NCBI RefSeq assembly: GCF_004217445.1
Contig: NZ_SHKX01000013.1
Location: 1 to 64,000 of the forward strand
Direction of reading: 5' to 3'
Length of the DNA stretch: 64,000 bases
Origin: Fluviicoccus keumensis
GTDB lineage: Bacteria; Pseudomonadota; Gammaproteobacteria; Pseudomonadales; Moraxellaceae
In this document: piece by piece, positions 7,047 through 16,530 of the stretch
Numbering within the stretch: the first letter of the stretch is position 1
Layout: each line of letters begins with the position of its first letter
The notes under the pieces: generated by a model
What the model was told of the DNA's origin: nothing
Seen by the model: only the letters and a program-made list of their open reading frames with translations
The model's database searches: none
Made by a program: the position numbers and the translations under genes

Positions 7047-9119
7047 TCAGGTCTTGGCCAATTTTTCCAGCAGGATGCTCTGGGCCATATGCGGCAATTT
7101 GTCCTGTGCCTGAATGCGCTCCCAGCGGCCATCAGGCAACAATTGCCAAGCCAGCTGGTTGTCCTGCAGGTAGTTCAGAAGTCCATCCTTGAGAATCCGC
7201 TTCTTCAAGACCGGATCATCAATCGGGAAGCAGACTTCAACCCGCGAGAACAGATTCCGATCCATCCAGTCGGCGCTGGCGCAATACACCTTGGCATCGC
7301 CATCATTGGCGAAATAATAAACACGGGTATGCTCCAGGAAACGCCCGACAATCGAACGCACATGAATATTCTCGGAAATACCGGCAATGCCGGGACGCAG
7401 GCAGCAGATCGAACGAACGATCAGATCCACCTTGACGCCCGCCATCGCCGCCCGGAAAAGCGCCTGCAGCAACTGCTTTTCGGTAATGGCGTTGACCTTG
7501 ATGATGATATGAGCGGTTTTCCCCGCCTGCGCATGCAGGATTTCCTGTTCAATCAGCGTCAACAGTGTTGAATGCAGGGTAAACGGCGCATGCAGCAGTT
7601 TCTTAAGCTTGGCCGCCTTTCCCATGCCGGTGAGCTCATGGAATATCTTGTGCACATCCTCGCTCAACTCAGGGTTTGCGCTGAGCAAGCCGTAATCGGT
7701 GTAAACCCGCGCCGTCCCGGCATGGTAATTGCCGGTACCCAGATGCACATAGCGCACAAGGCGATTTTCTTCACGCCGAACCACCAGAATCATCTTGGCG
7801 TGCGTTTTATAACCGACAATGCCGTAAACCACGATTGCACCGGCCTCCTGCAACTTGTTGGCCACCGCAATGTTGGACTCTTCGTCGAAACGCGCGCGCA
7901 ACTCAATGACTGCCGTGACTTCCTTGCCGTTACGGGCGGCCTCGGCCAGCACATTCACAATCTCGGAGTCTGCGCCGGTTCGGTACAGCGTCTGCTTGAT
8001 CGCCAGCACCTGCGGATCACGCGCCGACTCTCGCAGCAAATTAATGACCGGGGCGAACGACTCGAAGGGATGATGCAGCAGGATATCCTGTACGCGCAGC
8101 GCATCGAACATACTTTCCGTTTTTTGCAGGATCGCCGGCAACGTCGGCGTGAACGGCGTATAGCGCAGACGCGGACGATTGAAATCGGACAACAGGCGCG
8201 CCAGATTGACCGGGCCGTTGACCTGATACAGCGAATACTCGCGTAGATCGAACTTTTTCAACAGATAATCAATGATGTGCCGCGGACAGTTGTCCGCCAC
8301 CTCGAGCCGCACAGCCTCCCCGAATCGCCGGGAAAAAAGCTCGCCCTTCAAGGCCGACGCAATATCATCCACATCTTCATCCAGCGTCAGGTCGGCATTA
8401 CGGGTCACCCTGAACTGATAACAGCCGGTCGCGGTCATGCCGGGGAATAACTCGCTGACATGCTCGTGGATAATGGCCGACAACATCACATGATGATCAC
8501 CCTGCCCGGTCAACTCATCCGGCAGACGCACCACACGCGGCAGCGAGCGCGGCGCCGGCACCACGGCCAGGGACATCTGCCGTCCGAAGGCATCCTTGCC
8601 TTCGAGCGAAACAATGAAGTTCAGGCTTTTGTTAACCAACCGGGGAAACGGATGCGCCGGATCCAGCCCGATCGGCGTCAACACCGGCAGGACCTGCTCA
8701 CGGAAATACTGTTTGACCCAGGCGGACTGCGGGGCAGTCAGCTCGTCGCGCTTCAAAAAACGAATATTTTCAGCCGCCAGCGCCGGCAGCAAATCCTCAT
8801 TCAGGATACGGTATTGCCGCTCGACAGCCGCATGACAAACGACCGATATTCGCTCGAGGACCTCCTGGGCGCGCATACCGTCCGGTCCCACCGCCCGCTC
8901 CCAGGATAATTGCTGCAAAAGACCGGCGACGCGGATTTCAAAGAATTCATCCAGATTCCGACTGAAAATCAGCAGAAAGTTCAGTCGCTCCAGCAGCGGA
9001 TGCAAGGGGTCAACCGCCTGCTCCAGCACCCGCAGGTTGAAGTCCAGAATGCTGATTTCACGATTGATGTATAAATCGGGCTGGTTAAGGTCCACGATAT
9101 TTTCCTGGATCATGATCAA
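7047..9119 (-). CDS. ppk: Polyphosphate kinase 1
   Basis: Ppk1 makes long-chain inorganic polyphosphate from ATP at the membrane periphery through a phospho-histidine intermediate. The 690-residue protein is full length. It starts with the Ppk N-terminal helical domain (NREISILDFNLRVLEQA..HPLLERLNFL), continues with the middle and two phospholipase-D-like C-terminal domains, and shows TLYRTGADSEIV, ELRARFDEESNI and the autophosphorylated-His segment GYKTHAKM near residue 434. The start may be either of two close ATGs (9119 or 9113). It is on the strand opposite to ppx and is separated from it by about 3.3 kb, instead of the close pairing seen in Pseudomonas. Confidence 0.97.
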   Translation of the reverse strand: MIMIQENIVDLNQPDLYINREISILDFNLRVLEQAVDPLHPLLERLNFLLIFSRNLDEFFEIRVAGLLQQLSWERAVGPDGMRAQEVLERISVVCHAAVERQYRILNEDLLPALAAENIRFLKRDELTAPQSAWVKQYFREQVLPVLTPIGLDPAHPFPRLVNKSLNFIVSLEGKDAFGRQMSLAVVPAPRSLPRVVRLPDELTGQGDHHVMLSAIIHEHVSELFPGMTATGCYQFRVTRNADLTLDEDVDDIASALKGELFSRRFGEAVRLEVADNCPRHIIDYLLKKFDLREYSLYQVNGPVNLARLLSDFNRPRLRYTPFTPTLPAILQKTESMFDALRVQDILLHHPFESFAPVINLLRESARDPQVLAIKQTLYRTGADSEIVNVLAEAARNGKEVTAVIELRARFDEESNIAVANKLQEAGAIVVYGIVGYKTHAKMILVVRREENRLVRYVHLGTGNYHAGTARVYTDYGLLSANPELSEDVHKIFHELTGMGKAAKLKKLLHAPFTLHSTLLTLIEQEILHAQAGKTAHIIIKVNAITEKQLLQALFRAAMAGVKVDLIVRSICCLRPGIAGISENIHVRSIVGRFLEHTRVYYFANDGDAKVYCASADWMDRNLFSRVEVCFPIDDPVLKKRILKDGLLNYLQDNQLAWQLLPDGRWERIQAQDKLPHMAQSILLEKLAKT

Positions 9120-9174
9120 TGTCCGCTAATGTCTCTTTCCAGTATACGCCTGCCAGATGACCGGCATGTGAACA

Positions 9175-9867
9175 TCAGGGATATTCCGCATAATACATGC
9201 GCCGCTGGATGATACGGGCCTTGCGCAGCAGCTTGCGGTCCTGACGATGGTCATCAAAATAGCGGGGGTTGGGCACCATGGCGGCCAAACGGGCCGCTTC
9301 ATCCACACTCAGGTTACGTACGGACTTCCGGAAATAATGGCGGGAGGCCGCCTCGGCGCCAAACACGCCGTTTCCCCACTCAATGACATTCAGATAAATT
9401 TCGAAGATACGGCGCTTGCTCATCATCTGTTCCATCATGACGGTGATTAGCGCCTCCTCCATTTTGCGCCAGGGCGTCCGCTTGCCCGACAGAAACAGGT
9501 TCTTGGCCAGTTGCTGGGAAATGGTTGAACCGCCGGCGACGATCTTGCCCTTCTTGAGGTTTTTTTCCCAAGCCGTCTGGATGCCCTCCCAATCAAAGCC
9601 ATCGTGATCCAGGAATTTGGCATCCTCGGAAACAATCAGCGCCCGCTTCAGGTTCGGGGAAATCTGGTTGTAGGCTACCCAGCGATGGCGCAACTCCGCA
9701 TCCGGGTTATCCTGCTGCAGGACCTCCAGCCTTTCCTCCATGAACGCACTGCTTTCCGGATTATGATCCACCCACCACCAGACATGGCCCAACAACCATA
9801 ATTGGTAAAGCATCACAAAACCGGCAATCGCCAGCAGGATTCGCAACGTCAGGGTGCGTCCACTCAC
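9175..9867 (-). CDS. mtgA: Monofunctional biosynthetic peptidoglycan glycosyltransferase
   Basis: This GT51 enzyme polymerises lipid II into glycan strands without a transpeptidase domain. The 230-residue length fits MtgA. There is one N-terminal membrane anchor at about residues 8-30, then the GT51 motifs: EDAKFLDHDGFDW with the catalytic Glu81, GGSTISQQLAKNLFLS, RKMEEALITVMMEQMMSK, and EIYLNVIEWGNGVFGAEAASRHYF. The gene is read in the same direction as its flanking genes, 98 bp after the exported unknown and 55 bp before ppk. Nothing suggests a defect. Confidence 0.95.
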   Translation of the reverse strand: MSGRTLTLRILLAIAGFVMLYQLWLLGHVWWWVDHNPESSAFMEERLEVLQQDNPDAELRHRWVAYNQISPNLKRALIVSEDAKFLDHDGFDWEGIQTAWEKNLKKGKIVAGGSTISQQLAKNLFLSGKRTPWRKMEEALITVMMEQMMSKRRIFEIYLNVIEWGNGVFGAEAASRHYFRKSVRNLSVDEAARLAAMVPNPRYFDDHRQDRKLLRKARIIQRRMYYAEYP

Positions 9868-9965
9868 CAGTTCACCTCAGGGCCGAAATACGAATAAAGA
9901 GAAAGCCGACACAGGGCGCACGGAGACTGCAGTGACAGCGTCAGTCAACCTGGGAGCCGAACTTC

Positions 9966-10637
9966 TCAGCGGCTGACACTTTCAATCATGACATCCGCTG
10001 TACCGGGGTGCATAAATGCAGCAGATCCCGACAGCATCGAGAAATCATCAGGCACGGCCAAGGTCGCCAGATCGCTCCAACGCTCATGGCTGGTGCCTGC
10101 ACGTTCCGCCGACAGCATTTCATCACCATACAGCAGGTTATCCAAAAGGCTCGCATCCGAAAAACCCGCGGCATCGAGCCACAAAGTGCCAACTGCTGAC
10201 TTTTCCAACAGTTCATTCCCGGCATTTGCAAGCGGAAAGCTGAACGATGTCGTCCGGTGATAACGCAGCTTGGCGGTATATCGGGGATGAATAAAGGATT
10301 TGGCCTTCTCAACGGCCTCGGCCAAATCCTCGGGTCCGGTGATGTTCAACGGCGCGGGATAGCTTTCAGACAAAGGATCGTTCATTTCAGAAGACGACGA
10401 AGAAAGTTCCTGCAACGTCGGAGAGGCTGTCGCCTGACCGGTCATGGTCAGCGGGGGCTGGATCACGGTATTGCGGATCGCTTTGCGATAGGCGGTCATC
10501 GCCTGCAGGAAATGGGTGTATTCGCGGTAATCTTCAAGACGGGGGCGTTCGGGCAGGTTGCCGGCATACGTAAGACCAGCTTGCAGCAGCAAGACTGCCA
10601 GCTGCAGAAATACAGCGGCTCCCCGTGAAATCCACAT
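9966..10637 (-). CDS. Exported protein of unknown function
   Basis: I do not recognise this 223-residue protein. It has an N-terminal hydrophobic segment with a likely signal-peptidase site near residue 25 (TYAG), a Pro/Arg-rich stretch, a short serine run near residue 80 (SSSSS), and then a mixed alpha/beta region without Cys, so it is probably periplasmic or secreted. It sits 84 bp downstream of a START-domain protein gene on the same strand and ahead of mtgA. The reading frame is clean and its codon use is like its neighbours. Confidence 0.6.
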   Translation of the reverse strand: MWISRGAAVFLQLAVLLLQAGLTYAGNLPERPRLEDYREYTHFLQAMTAYRKAIRNTVIQPPLTMTGQATASPTLQELSSSSSEMNDPLSESYPAPLNITGPEDLAEAVEKAKSFIHPRYTAKLRYHRTTSFSFPLANAGNELLEKSAVGTLWLDAAGFSDASLLDNLLYGDEMLSAERAGTSHERWSDLATLAVPDDFSMLSGSAAFMHPGTADVMIESVSR

Positions 10638-10721
10638 GATTCCGGCTCGTTCTCTGATTATTGTTCTGGAAAAACCTAGAGCCCGAATTTAACAGGAAGC
10701 CCCGCAACTGACAAATTATGA

Positions 10722-11399
10722 TCACGGGCCGTGCGTGGCGGTCGGCTCGTGAATGTTGGGGAAGTGCGACTTCTGATAGCGGTCATCCCCAATCAGCTTG
10801 CGCAGGCCTTTCAGCGTGTTATAGGGATACTCCTGAATCAACAGGTTAACGGCACTGGCAGGGATATAACCGCCAGGGTCTGCATGACCGGTCATGGTTA
10901 TTTCAACCATGCCATTACCGATCGGCCGGAAAATCCAGGAACCCTCAACCATGGGCATGCGCACACAACAGGCGCGGGGCGGCTGGGTATTGATGCTGTT
11001 GCTGTCAATCCGCACCTTCAGCGTCTGCGGATCCTGAACAATATGCCCAGAGACCACCGCCTCCCGATCCCGGAACGGCCAAGGAAAGTCGGTAATTACC
11101 CGCACCGAAAACGAAAGATCCGCATCGTTGCGCTCCAGAGGCTCAACGGACTTGGTCCGGTAGATCCATTTGCGGGCATTTTCCGTATCGGCAATGAGCG
11201 CAACCAAGCCTGACAGCGAGCTTTTGACGGTGCTAACTGCCTTGAACCCGTAGAGCGGACTGTTCGGAACCTGATAGGACCAGATCCGCACGCCTTGGCG
11301 GTCAAGCACCAGACGGGAATCTTCGGCGGGCGGATCGTACGCGAAGGCCGCACCGGAAAAGAGGGATACGAGGACGAGAAGTCGGGCAAAAAGAAGCAT
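10722..11399 (-). CDS. Exported START-domain (SRPBCC fold) protein, copy 1
   Basis: The protein has a signal peptide (MLLFARLLVLVSLFSGAAFA) followed by one START/Bet-v1-like lipid-binding domain: GVRIWSYQVPNSPLYGFKAV, FPWPFRDREAVVSG, and the C-terminal helix region DPGGYIPASAVNLLIQEYPYNTLKGL. I chose the ATG at 11399 because it opens the signal peptide, although an in-frame start exists at 11423. Two further exported START proteins occur in this window (36808 and 48380) with the same DPGG-x-[IV]P signature, so they form a paralogous family. The ligand is unknown; the fold suggests a hydrophobic molecule carried in the periplasm. Confidence 0.8.
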   Translation of the reverse strand: MLLFARLLVLVSLFSGAAFAYDPPAEDSRLVLDRQGVRIWSYQVPNSPLYGFKAVSTVKSSLSGLVALIADTENARKWIYRTKSVEPLERNDADLSFSVRVITDFPWPFRDREAVVSGHIVQDPQTLKVRIDSNSINTQPPRACCVRMPMVEGSWIFRPIGNGMVEITMTGHADPGGYIPASAVNLLIQEYPYNTLKGLRKLIGDDRYQKSHFPNIHEPTATHGP

Positions 11400-11471
11400 G
11401 TTTTCGGTCACAATATCAGGCACCGGCGATAATAATCGAATCCGGCCAGAGGGGCATGCTTTCTACTGGCA

Positions 11472-12071
11472 TTATGGTACCAGTTTTGTAGCCTGCCGGG
11501 CTCTTGTCAGGCCAAACAGCAGCCAGAACAGGGCAAGACCCCCTCCTGCCAAGGCTCCCAACTGGTGGGACTCCATCAGCACCGGCCCGCCGATCCAGAC
11601 GCCAGTCGCGGCTGACTCCCCGGAAATGCCTTCTGTACCCAACTTCGCGAGCCCCAGTCCCAGCAGCAACAGCCCCGTCCATCGCTCCGTGCGCCCTGCA
11701 GCCATCAGGATCGCTCCGGAAACGTAAGCGCCGTGCAGCACTCCCGACAAACCGACATAAGTGGACAACCCTGGCAACCTCCACCAGAACGCACTGCTGA
11801 TCATCATCGGCAAGAGCACCAGCAAGCATACCCAGTGACGCGGATGCAGGACGCCCTCAAACAGCTTCGTGAGGACCAGCAACCCGAGAACATTGATCAA
11901 CAGATGCCGTAGGCCCAAGTGCACATAATGACCCGTGAACCACCGCCACCACTCACCCGCCGCAATCTCCGGGCGGGACCAGCTCCAGTGCGCCAGGCCA
12001 TGCGCTTGCATGGCGAACATCATGACAACCAATCCTGCTAACGCCCATTTGGGTTTGTGATCACGCAGCAT
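11472..12071 (-). CDS. rrtA: Rhombosortase, rhomboid-family intramembrane serine protease
   Basis: The 199-residue protein has six hydrophobic segments and the rhomboid signature: GHYVHLGLRHLLIN near 48-60, the catalytic serine in YVGLSG (Ser109), and the catalytic histidine in SHQLGALAG (His169). Small proteins with this pattern are rhombosortases, which cleave GlyGly-CTERM sorting tails at the inner membrane. I see no protein in this window with such a tail, so the substrates must be elsewhere. I chose the ATG at 12071 because the upstream in-frame ATG at 12101 lies inside the terminator of the preceding TRAP gene. Confidence 0.82.
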   Translation of the reverse strand: MLRDHKPKWALAGLVVMMFAMQAHGLAHWSWSRPEIAAGEWWRWFTGHYVHLGLRHLLINVLGLLVLTKLFEGVLHPRHWVCLLVLLPMMISSAFWWRLPGLSTYVGLSGVLHGAYVSGAILMAAGRTERWTGLLLLGLGLAKLGTEGISGESAATGVWIGGPVLMESHQLGALAGGGLALFWLLFGLTRARQATKLVP

Positions 12072-12085
12072 CGTTACCCGCCTCC

Positions 12086-12111
12086 AATAAAAAGCCGACA
12101 CAAGGTCGGCT
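12086..12111 (-). terminator. Intrinsic terminator of the TRAP cluster
   Basis: The 7-bp stem AGCCGAC/GTCGGCT (12093-12099 with 12105-12111) with a 5-nt loop is followed on the minus strand by TTTTATT. It ends the last permease gene and excludes the longer rrtA start. Confidence 0.8.
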
Positions 12112-12128
12112 CTTTATGGACTCATTTC

Positions 12129-14219
12129 TCATTTTGCATAGAAGAACAAGGGAACAAACGCGACCAGTAACAGCGCGGTAGCCATCACGATGCAAGGCAA
12201 TATCCACCGCTCGTACTTGTAATAGAAGCTGAGATGGCTGACCTCCGCATCTGCGGCATCCATTTCCGGCTCTCCAACCACTTGGCGCGTCAGCAACTGA
12301 TTCAACGCCACGGGCGGCGACAAGTATCCCAGTTCAAACGCGGTCAGCACGATCATCCAGAAGTGAACCGGCTGGATCCCGTTATTGTAGGCGATCGGCG
12401 CAATCGTCGCGGATACCAGGATAACGGCCCCGAACGGATCCATCACCATGCCGATAAACACCAGCAGCCCCAGCAACAACGAAACAGCCAGCCAGATATT
12501 GCCGAACGAGGCCGGAACGGCATCCATGACGCCGGAACGCTCGATCACCCCGCCAATACTGACAGACAACGCCATCAGCATGATCAAGGCGCCAATATGA
12601 CCGATGGTGTCATTCGTCGCTTCTCGCACGGCCGCTTCGAAACCGTGGCGACGCTCGCCATTCTCGGGTGAGACCACCGCCACCGGCTCGCGGCGCACCT
12701 TATCAAACCAGACCACAGCCAGCATGATGAATGGCAGAATCATCGGCGCCGTAAACTCATCAAGCTTGGTATTGAGAATGTATGCGTAGGTACCCACTAC
12801 CAGAATAGTGATGACAATATAGGGTGAGACCGGCACAAATGCGCGGGCTGATTGCGGGAGAGCAATCGAGGGTCGTGTCAACTTGAACTTTTCTTTCGCC
12901 AGAATCAATGATGCCACGAGGAACAGGGTGGAGCTCAGCAAGAAAACGTATGCCCCCCAACCGTACAACTGAGACGTCGTAACCTGCTTGTTCAGGGCGG
13001 CAATAACGACCACCAACAGGCAAGGGCTCAGCACAACGCCCAAAGAACCGGACATGGCCGTGGCGGCCAGGGCATATTGACGGCGGGCGCCCGAGTTGAG
13101 AATTTCACGGTAAATCACTGCACCGGCGGCAATCACAAAAATACCGGAGGCTCCGGTATAGGCCGTTGGAACCGCTGCGGCCACCAGAATAATGTAGGTC
13201 AACACTTCCGGCGAGAAGCCCCACGGACGAACAATATTCAGGAACAGGTCGACGACGCGGGTTTGTTTCAACAACATCCCGGCCCAGAGGTACAGGGAAA
13301 GATTGAGGAACACACCGGACAGTTCAACCATCTGCCCCAGATAGATAGCCAAGCCGGAGTAGTGTTTCTGGCTCAGGAAGGTCAGACCGGCATTCAGCGC
13401 CATGAACGCGTACAAGGGAATGGATAACAACGCCATGCCAAAGGAGCCGCCTTCAACCGCATTCGCGGGCGGCTTGATCAGTTGCTTGAAGCTGATCAGC
13501 GTCAGGATGGCAAAGAAACCCGTCCACAGATAATTGACAATGGGGTGGTCAATCGGGATGCCGGAGTCGACCTGCAATTTCCAGTAGGCGATGGTCGACG
13601 CCAGCAACAGCAGATTAGCCACAACCATGGCGACCGAATAAACCTTGAAATCCACCTTGGTGGTTGGTGGGCGCAAGGAAATATGGTGCGCACCCATGGT
13701 TGTCAGGGTAGCCGCGATCACCACCATCAGGATGAGAATGACGGAACGGTTTTCGGTACCAAAACGGAATATCGTAAAGAAAGCCGTTTCGAATGTCCGA
13801 TAGGCCTTGACGGCCGGGGTGATTTGCTTGGAAATCGCCACATAGCCCTTCATTTTGTCCTGACAAAGATGACTGGCCGTAACCACGGATTGCCGGATCG
13901 CATCAGGATCCACCGGCTCATCCGCAAACAGGGAGTCAATGGCATTCTCGGGGTTTGCGCGTTCCGCAAGCTGCTTTTGAACCTCGGCGTCCACATCCGG
14001 ATCAGGATTACAATCCGGTTTGGTCGGGTCCGCCCGCAACATGAAATACTGCACGCCGGTATTCGGGTCGCCAAAGAGTTTTTCACCGCCACGAAGCAAC
14101 TGCCCGTGAATCATTTCACCGGTGCCGATAATCAGGGTCAGCAGCAATAAACAAAATATCGGCAGGCTGAACAACCACTCATGTAATGACCGGTTCAGGA
14201 AAAAGGGTTTATTGTTCAT
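12129..14219 (-). CDS. Fused TRAP-type permease (DctQM-like), copy A
   Basis: This 696-residue inner-membrane protein looks like a fusion of a small and a large TRAP permease. There is one N-terminal membrane helix, then a periplasmic loop with a conserved Cys pair (PDCNPDPD and SHLCQDK), a four-helix Q-like part, and a long M-like part with about a dozen helices (PTAYTGASGIFVIAAGA, GSLGVVLSPCLLVVVIAALN, MDPFGAVILVSATIAPIAY, FELGYLSPPVALNQLL). TRAP permeases drive solute uptake with sodium or proton gradients, using a binding protein. It is the last of three near-identical copies; the other two and the binding protein lie upstream on the same strand. The solute is unknown. Confidence 0.85.
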   Translation of the reverse strand: MNNKPFFLNRSLHEWLFSLPIFCLLLLTLIIGTGEMIHGQLLRGGEKLFGDPNTGVQYFMLRADPTKPDCNPDPDVDAEVQKQLAERANPENAIDSLFADEPVDPDAIRQSVVTASHLCQDKMKGYVAISKQITPAVKAYRTFETAFFTIFRFGTENRSVILILMVVIAATLTTMGAHHISLRPPTTKVDFKVYSVAMVVANLLLLASTIAYWKLQVDSGIPIDHPIVNYLWTGFFAILTLISFKQLIKPPANAVEGGSFGMALLSIPLYAFMALNAGLTFLSQKHYSGLAIYLGQMVELSGVFLNLSLYLWAGMLLKQTRVVDLFLNIVRPWGFSPEVLTYIILVAAAVPTAYTGASGIFVIAAGAVIYREILNSGARRQYALAATAMSGSLGVVLSPCLLVVVIAALNKQVTTSQLYGWGAYVFLLSSTLFLVASLILAKEKFKLTRPSIALPQSARAFVPVSPYIVITILVVGTYAYILNTKLDEFTAPMILPFIMLAVVWFDKVRREPVAVVSPENGERRHGFEAAVREATNDTIGHIGALIMLMALSVSIGGVIERSGVMDAVPASFGNIWLAVSLLLGLLVFIGMVMDPFGAVILVSATIAPIAYNNGIQPVHFWMIVLTAFELGYLSPPVALNQLLTRQVVGEPEMDAADAEVSHLSFYYKYERWILPCIVMATALLLVAFVPLFFYAK

Positions 14220-14278
14220 GGATATCTCCGCCCGTTATCTGCCCTTTCATTACTAGACCTCCGACTTTCATGCTGAAG

Positions 14279-14306
14279 CCGGGGCAAGGCTCCTGCCCTG
14301 CCCCGG
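14279..14306 (-). terminator. Hairpin between permease copies A and B
   Basis: An 8-bp inverted repeat (CCGGGGCA at 14279-14286, TGCCCCGG at 14299-14306) lies just after the copy B stop. No T-run follows on the minus strand, so partial termination or mRNA protection is more likely than full termination. Confidence 0.4.
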
Positions 14307-14320
14307 ATAAATCACGATGG

Positions 14321-16420
14321 TTATTTGCTGTAGAAGAATAACGGACCGTACGCCACAATCAACATGCCAATTGTCATGACAATCACGGGCAGGTTCCAAC
14401 GCTCATAGCGCCGGAAAAACCCTTCTCCCCTTACTTCAGCATCAGCCTTCTCCATTTCAGCCTCACCCATCACTTGTCTGGTGAGAATCTGATTCAATGC
14501 GACCGGCGGCAGCAGATAGCCCAACTCAAATGCCACCAGCACCATCATCCAGAAATGCGCCGGATGAATGCCGTTGTGATATGCGATGGGAGCCAGCGTG
14601 CCCGACACCAGAATGACGGCGCCAAACGGATCCATGATCATCCCCAAGAGCACTTTGGTAATCACAAGGAAAGTCATGGCCATCCAGATGCTCGAGAATT
14701 CCTTGGGGGCGTAATCCATGATTTCGGAGCGCTCCACCATGCCGCCGACACAGAGGGAGAGTCCCATCAGGATGATAAGCGCTCCCATGTGCCCGATAGT
14801 TTCGGTCGTGGCGAAACGTACCGCCTGCTCGAATCCCACACGGCGATCATCGGCCAACTGGGGATTTACGTTCACGGATGTTTTGGCATCCCGGCGAAGC
14901 TTATCAAACGCCACAATCGCCAACATAATGAACGGCATAATCATGGAGGCCGTAAATTCATCCAGCTTGGTGTTAAGCAGATACTGGTAAAACGCCACTA
15001 CACCTATCGTGATCACAATATATGGCGAAACGTTGGCGAATCCCTTCATCATGCCCGGAATTGCCTCTCGCGGGGGAGCCAGGCGCAGTTTTGTCCTGGC
15101 GACAAGCAACGAAACAATCAGAAACAGCGTCGAAGTGAGGAAAAAGACATCATCCCCCCAACCATACAGTTGAGAGGTGGTGACTTCCTTATTCATGGCG
15201 GCAATAACGACAACCAGCAAGCAAGGATTAATCACTACCCCCAAGGAGCCGGACATCGCCGTCGCCGCCAAGGCGTATTGACGGCTGGCTCCCGAGGCCA
15301 GAACTTCGCGGAATACGATTCCACCGGCGGCAATCACAAAAATACCCGAGGCGCCCGTATACGCAGTAGGGATGGCAGCCGCCAACAGGATCAAATATGT
15401 CAGGATTTCAGGAGAAAAATTCCATGGGCGCAGAATGTTAAGGAACATATCAACAACCCTGGTCTGCTTCAGCAGCATCCCGCACCAGATATACAAGGAC
15501 AGATTCAGGAAAATACCCGACAGCTCGTTCATTTTGCCGAGGTAAATGGCCAATCCGGCATAATGCCCGCGAGAAAGGAAAAAGACACCGCAGATAATGG
15601 CCATCACGGCGTAGATCGGTACCGCCAACAACGCCTTTGCCACCTTGCCCCCTGGCACGGCGTCCTGCGGGGGTTTGATGAAATGGACCACACTCATGAT
15701 CAGCATGGCCGCAAAGAAAATCAGCCAGAGATAATCAATGGCGGGGTGTTCAACCGGAATATTGGAACTACTCTCCAGCGACATGTAGGCAATGGTTGAT
15801 GCCAGCAGGAAGCCGTTCGCAATGGCCAGTGCGGCAGCACTGAACCGGTAATCCAATCGGGAGTGAGGCGGGCGCAGCGTAATATGATGCCGCGAAATAG
15901 TTGTTAGCGTAGCTGCCAGCACCACCATCAACACCAGAATAACCGAACGATTTTCGGTACCGAAGCGGAAAACGGCAAAGAATGCTGTTTCAAAAAGACG
16001 ATAAGCCTTCAAGGCCGGCGTGATGTGCTGGGATACAACCGTATAACCGTTATGCTTTTCCTGACACAGCTGAGCTGCAGTGATTACAGACTCACGGACA
16101 GCTACCGGATCCAGCGGTTCATCGGCAAAAAGGGAGTCAATGTCATTTCCGGGATTGGTTTTGGCGCTGACTTGTTTTTGAACCTCTGCGTCCACATCAG
16201 GGTGTGGATTACATTCCGGTTTGGTCGGGTCCGCCCGCAGCATGAAATACTGGACGCCGGTTGCCGGATCGCCAAAGATGCGCTCACCTACCCGCAATAA
16301 CTGGCCGTGGATCATTTCTCCCGTACCAATAATCAGCGTCAGCAATAGCAAGCAGAAGACAGGAAGGCTGAACAGCCATTCATTCGATGATCTGCTCAGA
16401 AATACAGGTTTGTCGTTCAT
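14321..16420 (-). CDS. Fused TRAP-type permease (DctQM-like), copy B
   Basis: This 699-residue protein is alignable by eye along its whole length with copies A and C: the same N-terminal helix, the same periplasmic Cys pair (PECNPHPD and AQLCQEK), and the same M-domain phrases (PTAYTGASGIFVIAAGG, GSLGVVINPCLLVVVIAAMN, MDPFGAVILVSGTLAPIAYHNG, FELGYLLPPVALNQIL). It looks closer to copy C than to copy A in the C-terminal half. It is probably translated from the same transcript, with about 100-bp gaps holding hairpins on both sides. The three copies may form alternative permeases for one binding protein, or homologous subunits; sequence alone does not decide this. Confidence 0.85.
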   Translation of the reverse strand: MNDKPVFLSRSSNEWLFSLPVFCLLLLTLIIGTGEMIHGQLLRVGERIFGDPATGVQYFMLRADPTKPECNPHPDVDAEVQKQVSAKTNPGNDIDSLFADEPLDPVAVRESVITAAQLCQEKHNGYTVVSQHITPALKAYRLFETAFFAVFRFGTENRSVILVLMVVLAATLTTISRHHITLRPPHSRLDYRFSAAALAIANGFLLASTIAYMSLESSSNIPVEHPAIDYLWLIFFAAMLIMSVVHFIKPPQDAVPGGKVAKALLAVPIYAVMAIICGVFFLSRGHYAGLAIYLGKMNELSGIFLNLSLYIWCGMLLKQTRVVDMFLNILRPWNFSPEILTYLILLAAAIPTAYTGASGIFVIAAGGIVFREVLASGASRQYALAATAMSGSLGVVINPCLLVVVIAAMNKEVTTSQLYGWGDDVFFLTSTLFLIVSLLVARTKLRLAPPREAIPGMMKGFANVSPYIVITIGVVAFYQYLLNTKLDEFTASMIMPFIMLAIVAFDKLRRDAKTSVNVNPQLADDRRVGFEQAVRFATTETIGHMGALIILMGLSLCVGGMVERSEIMDYAPKEFSSIWMAMTFLVITKVLLGMIMDPFGAVILVSGTLAPIAYHNGIHPAHFWMMVLVAFELGYLLPPVALNQILTRQVMGEAEMEKADAEVRGEGFFRRYERWNLPVIVMTIGMLIVAYGPLFFYSK

Positions 16421-16481
16421 TCACAGCCCCTCTTCAGGCATATGCTCTTCATTCTTGCTTAGCCCGCTCACCAAAATAATG

Positions 16482-16513
16482 CAGCCGCAGTCAGGTTGAC
16501 CTGACTGCGGCTG
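16482..16513 (-). terminator. Perfect 15-bp hairpin after permease copy C
   Basis: CAGCCGCAGTCAGGT (16482-16496) is perfectly complementary to 16499-16513, with only 2 nt between the arms. On the minus strand it is followed by the T-rich CATTATTTTGG. It is a likely terminator or attenuator between the first and second permease genes. Confidence 0.65.
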
Positions 16514-16530
16514 GCGGGCAGATATAGCTC

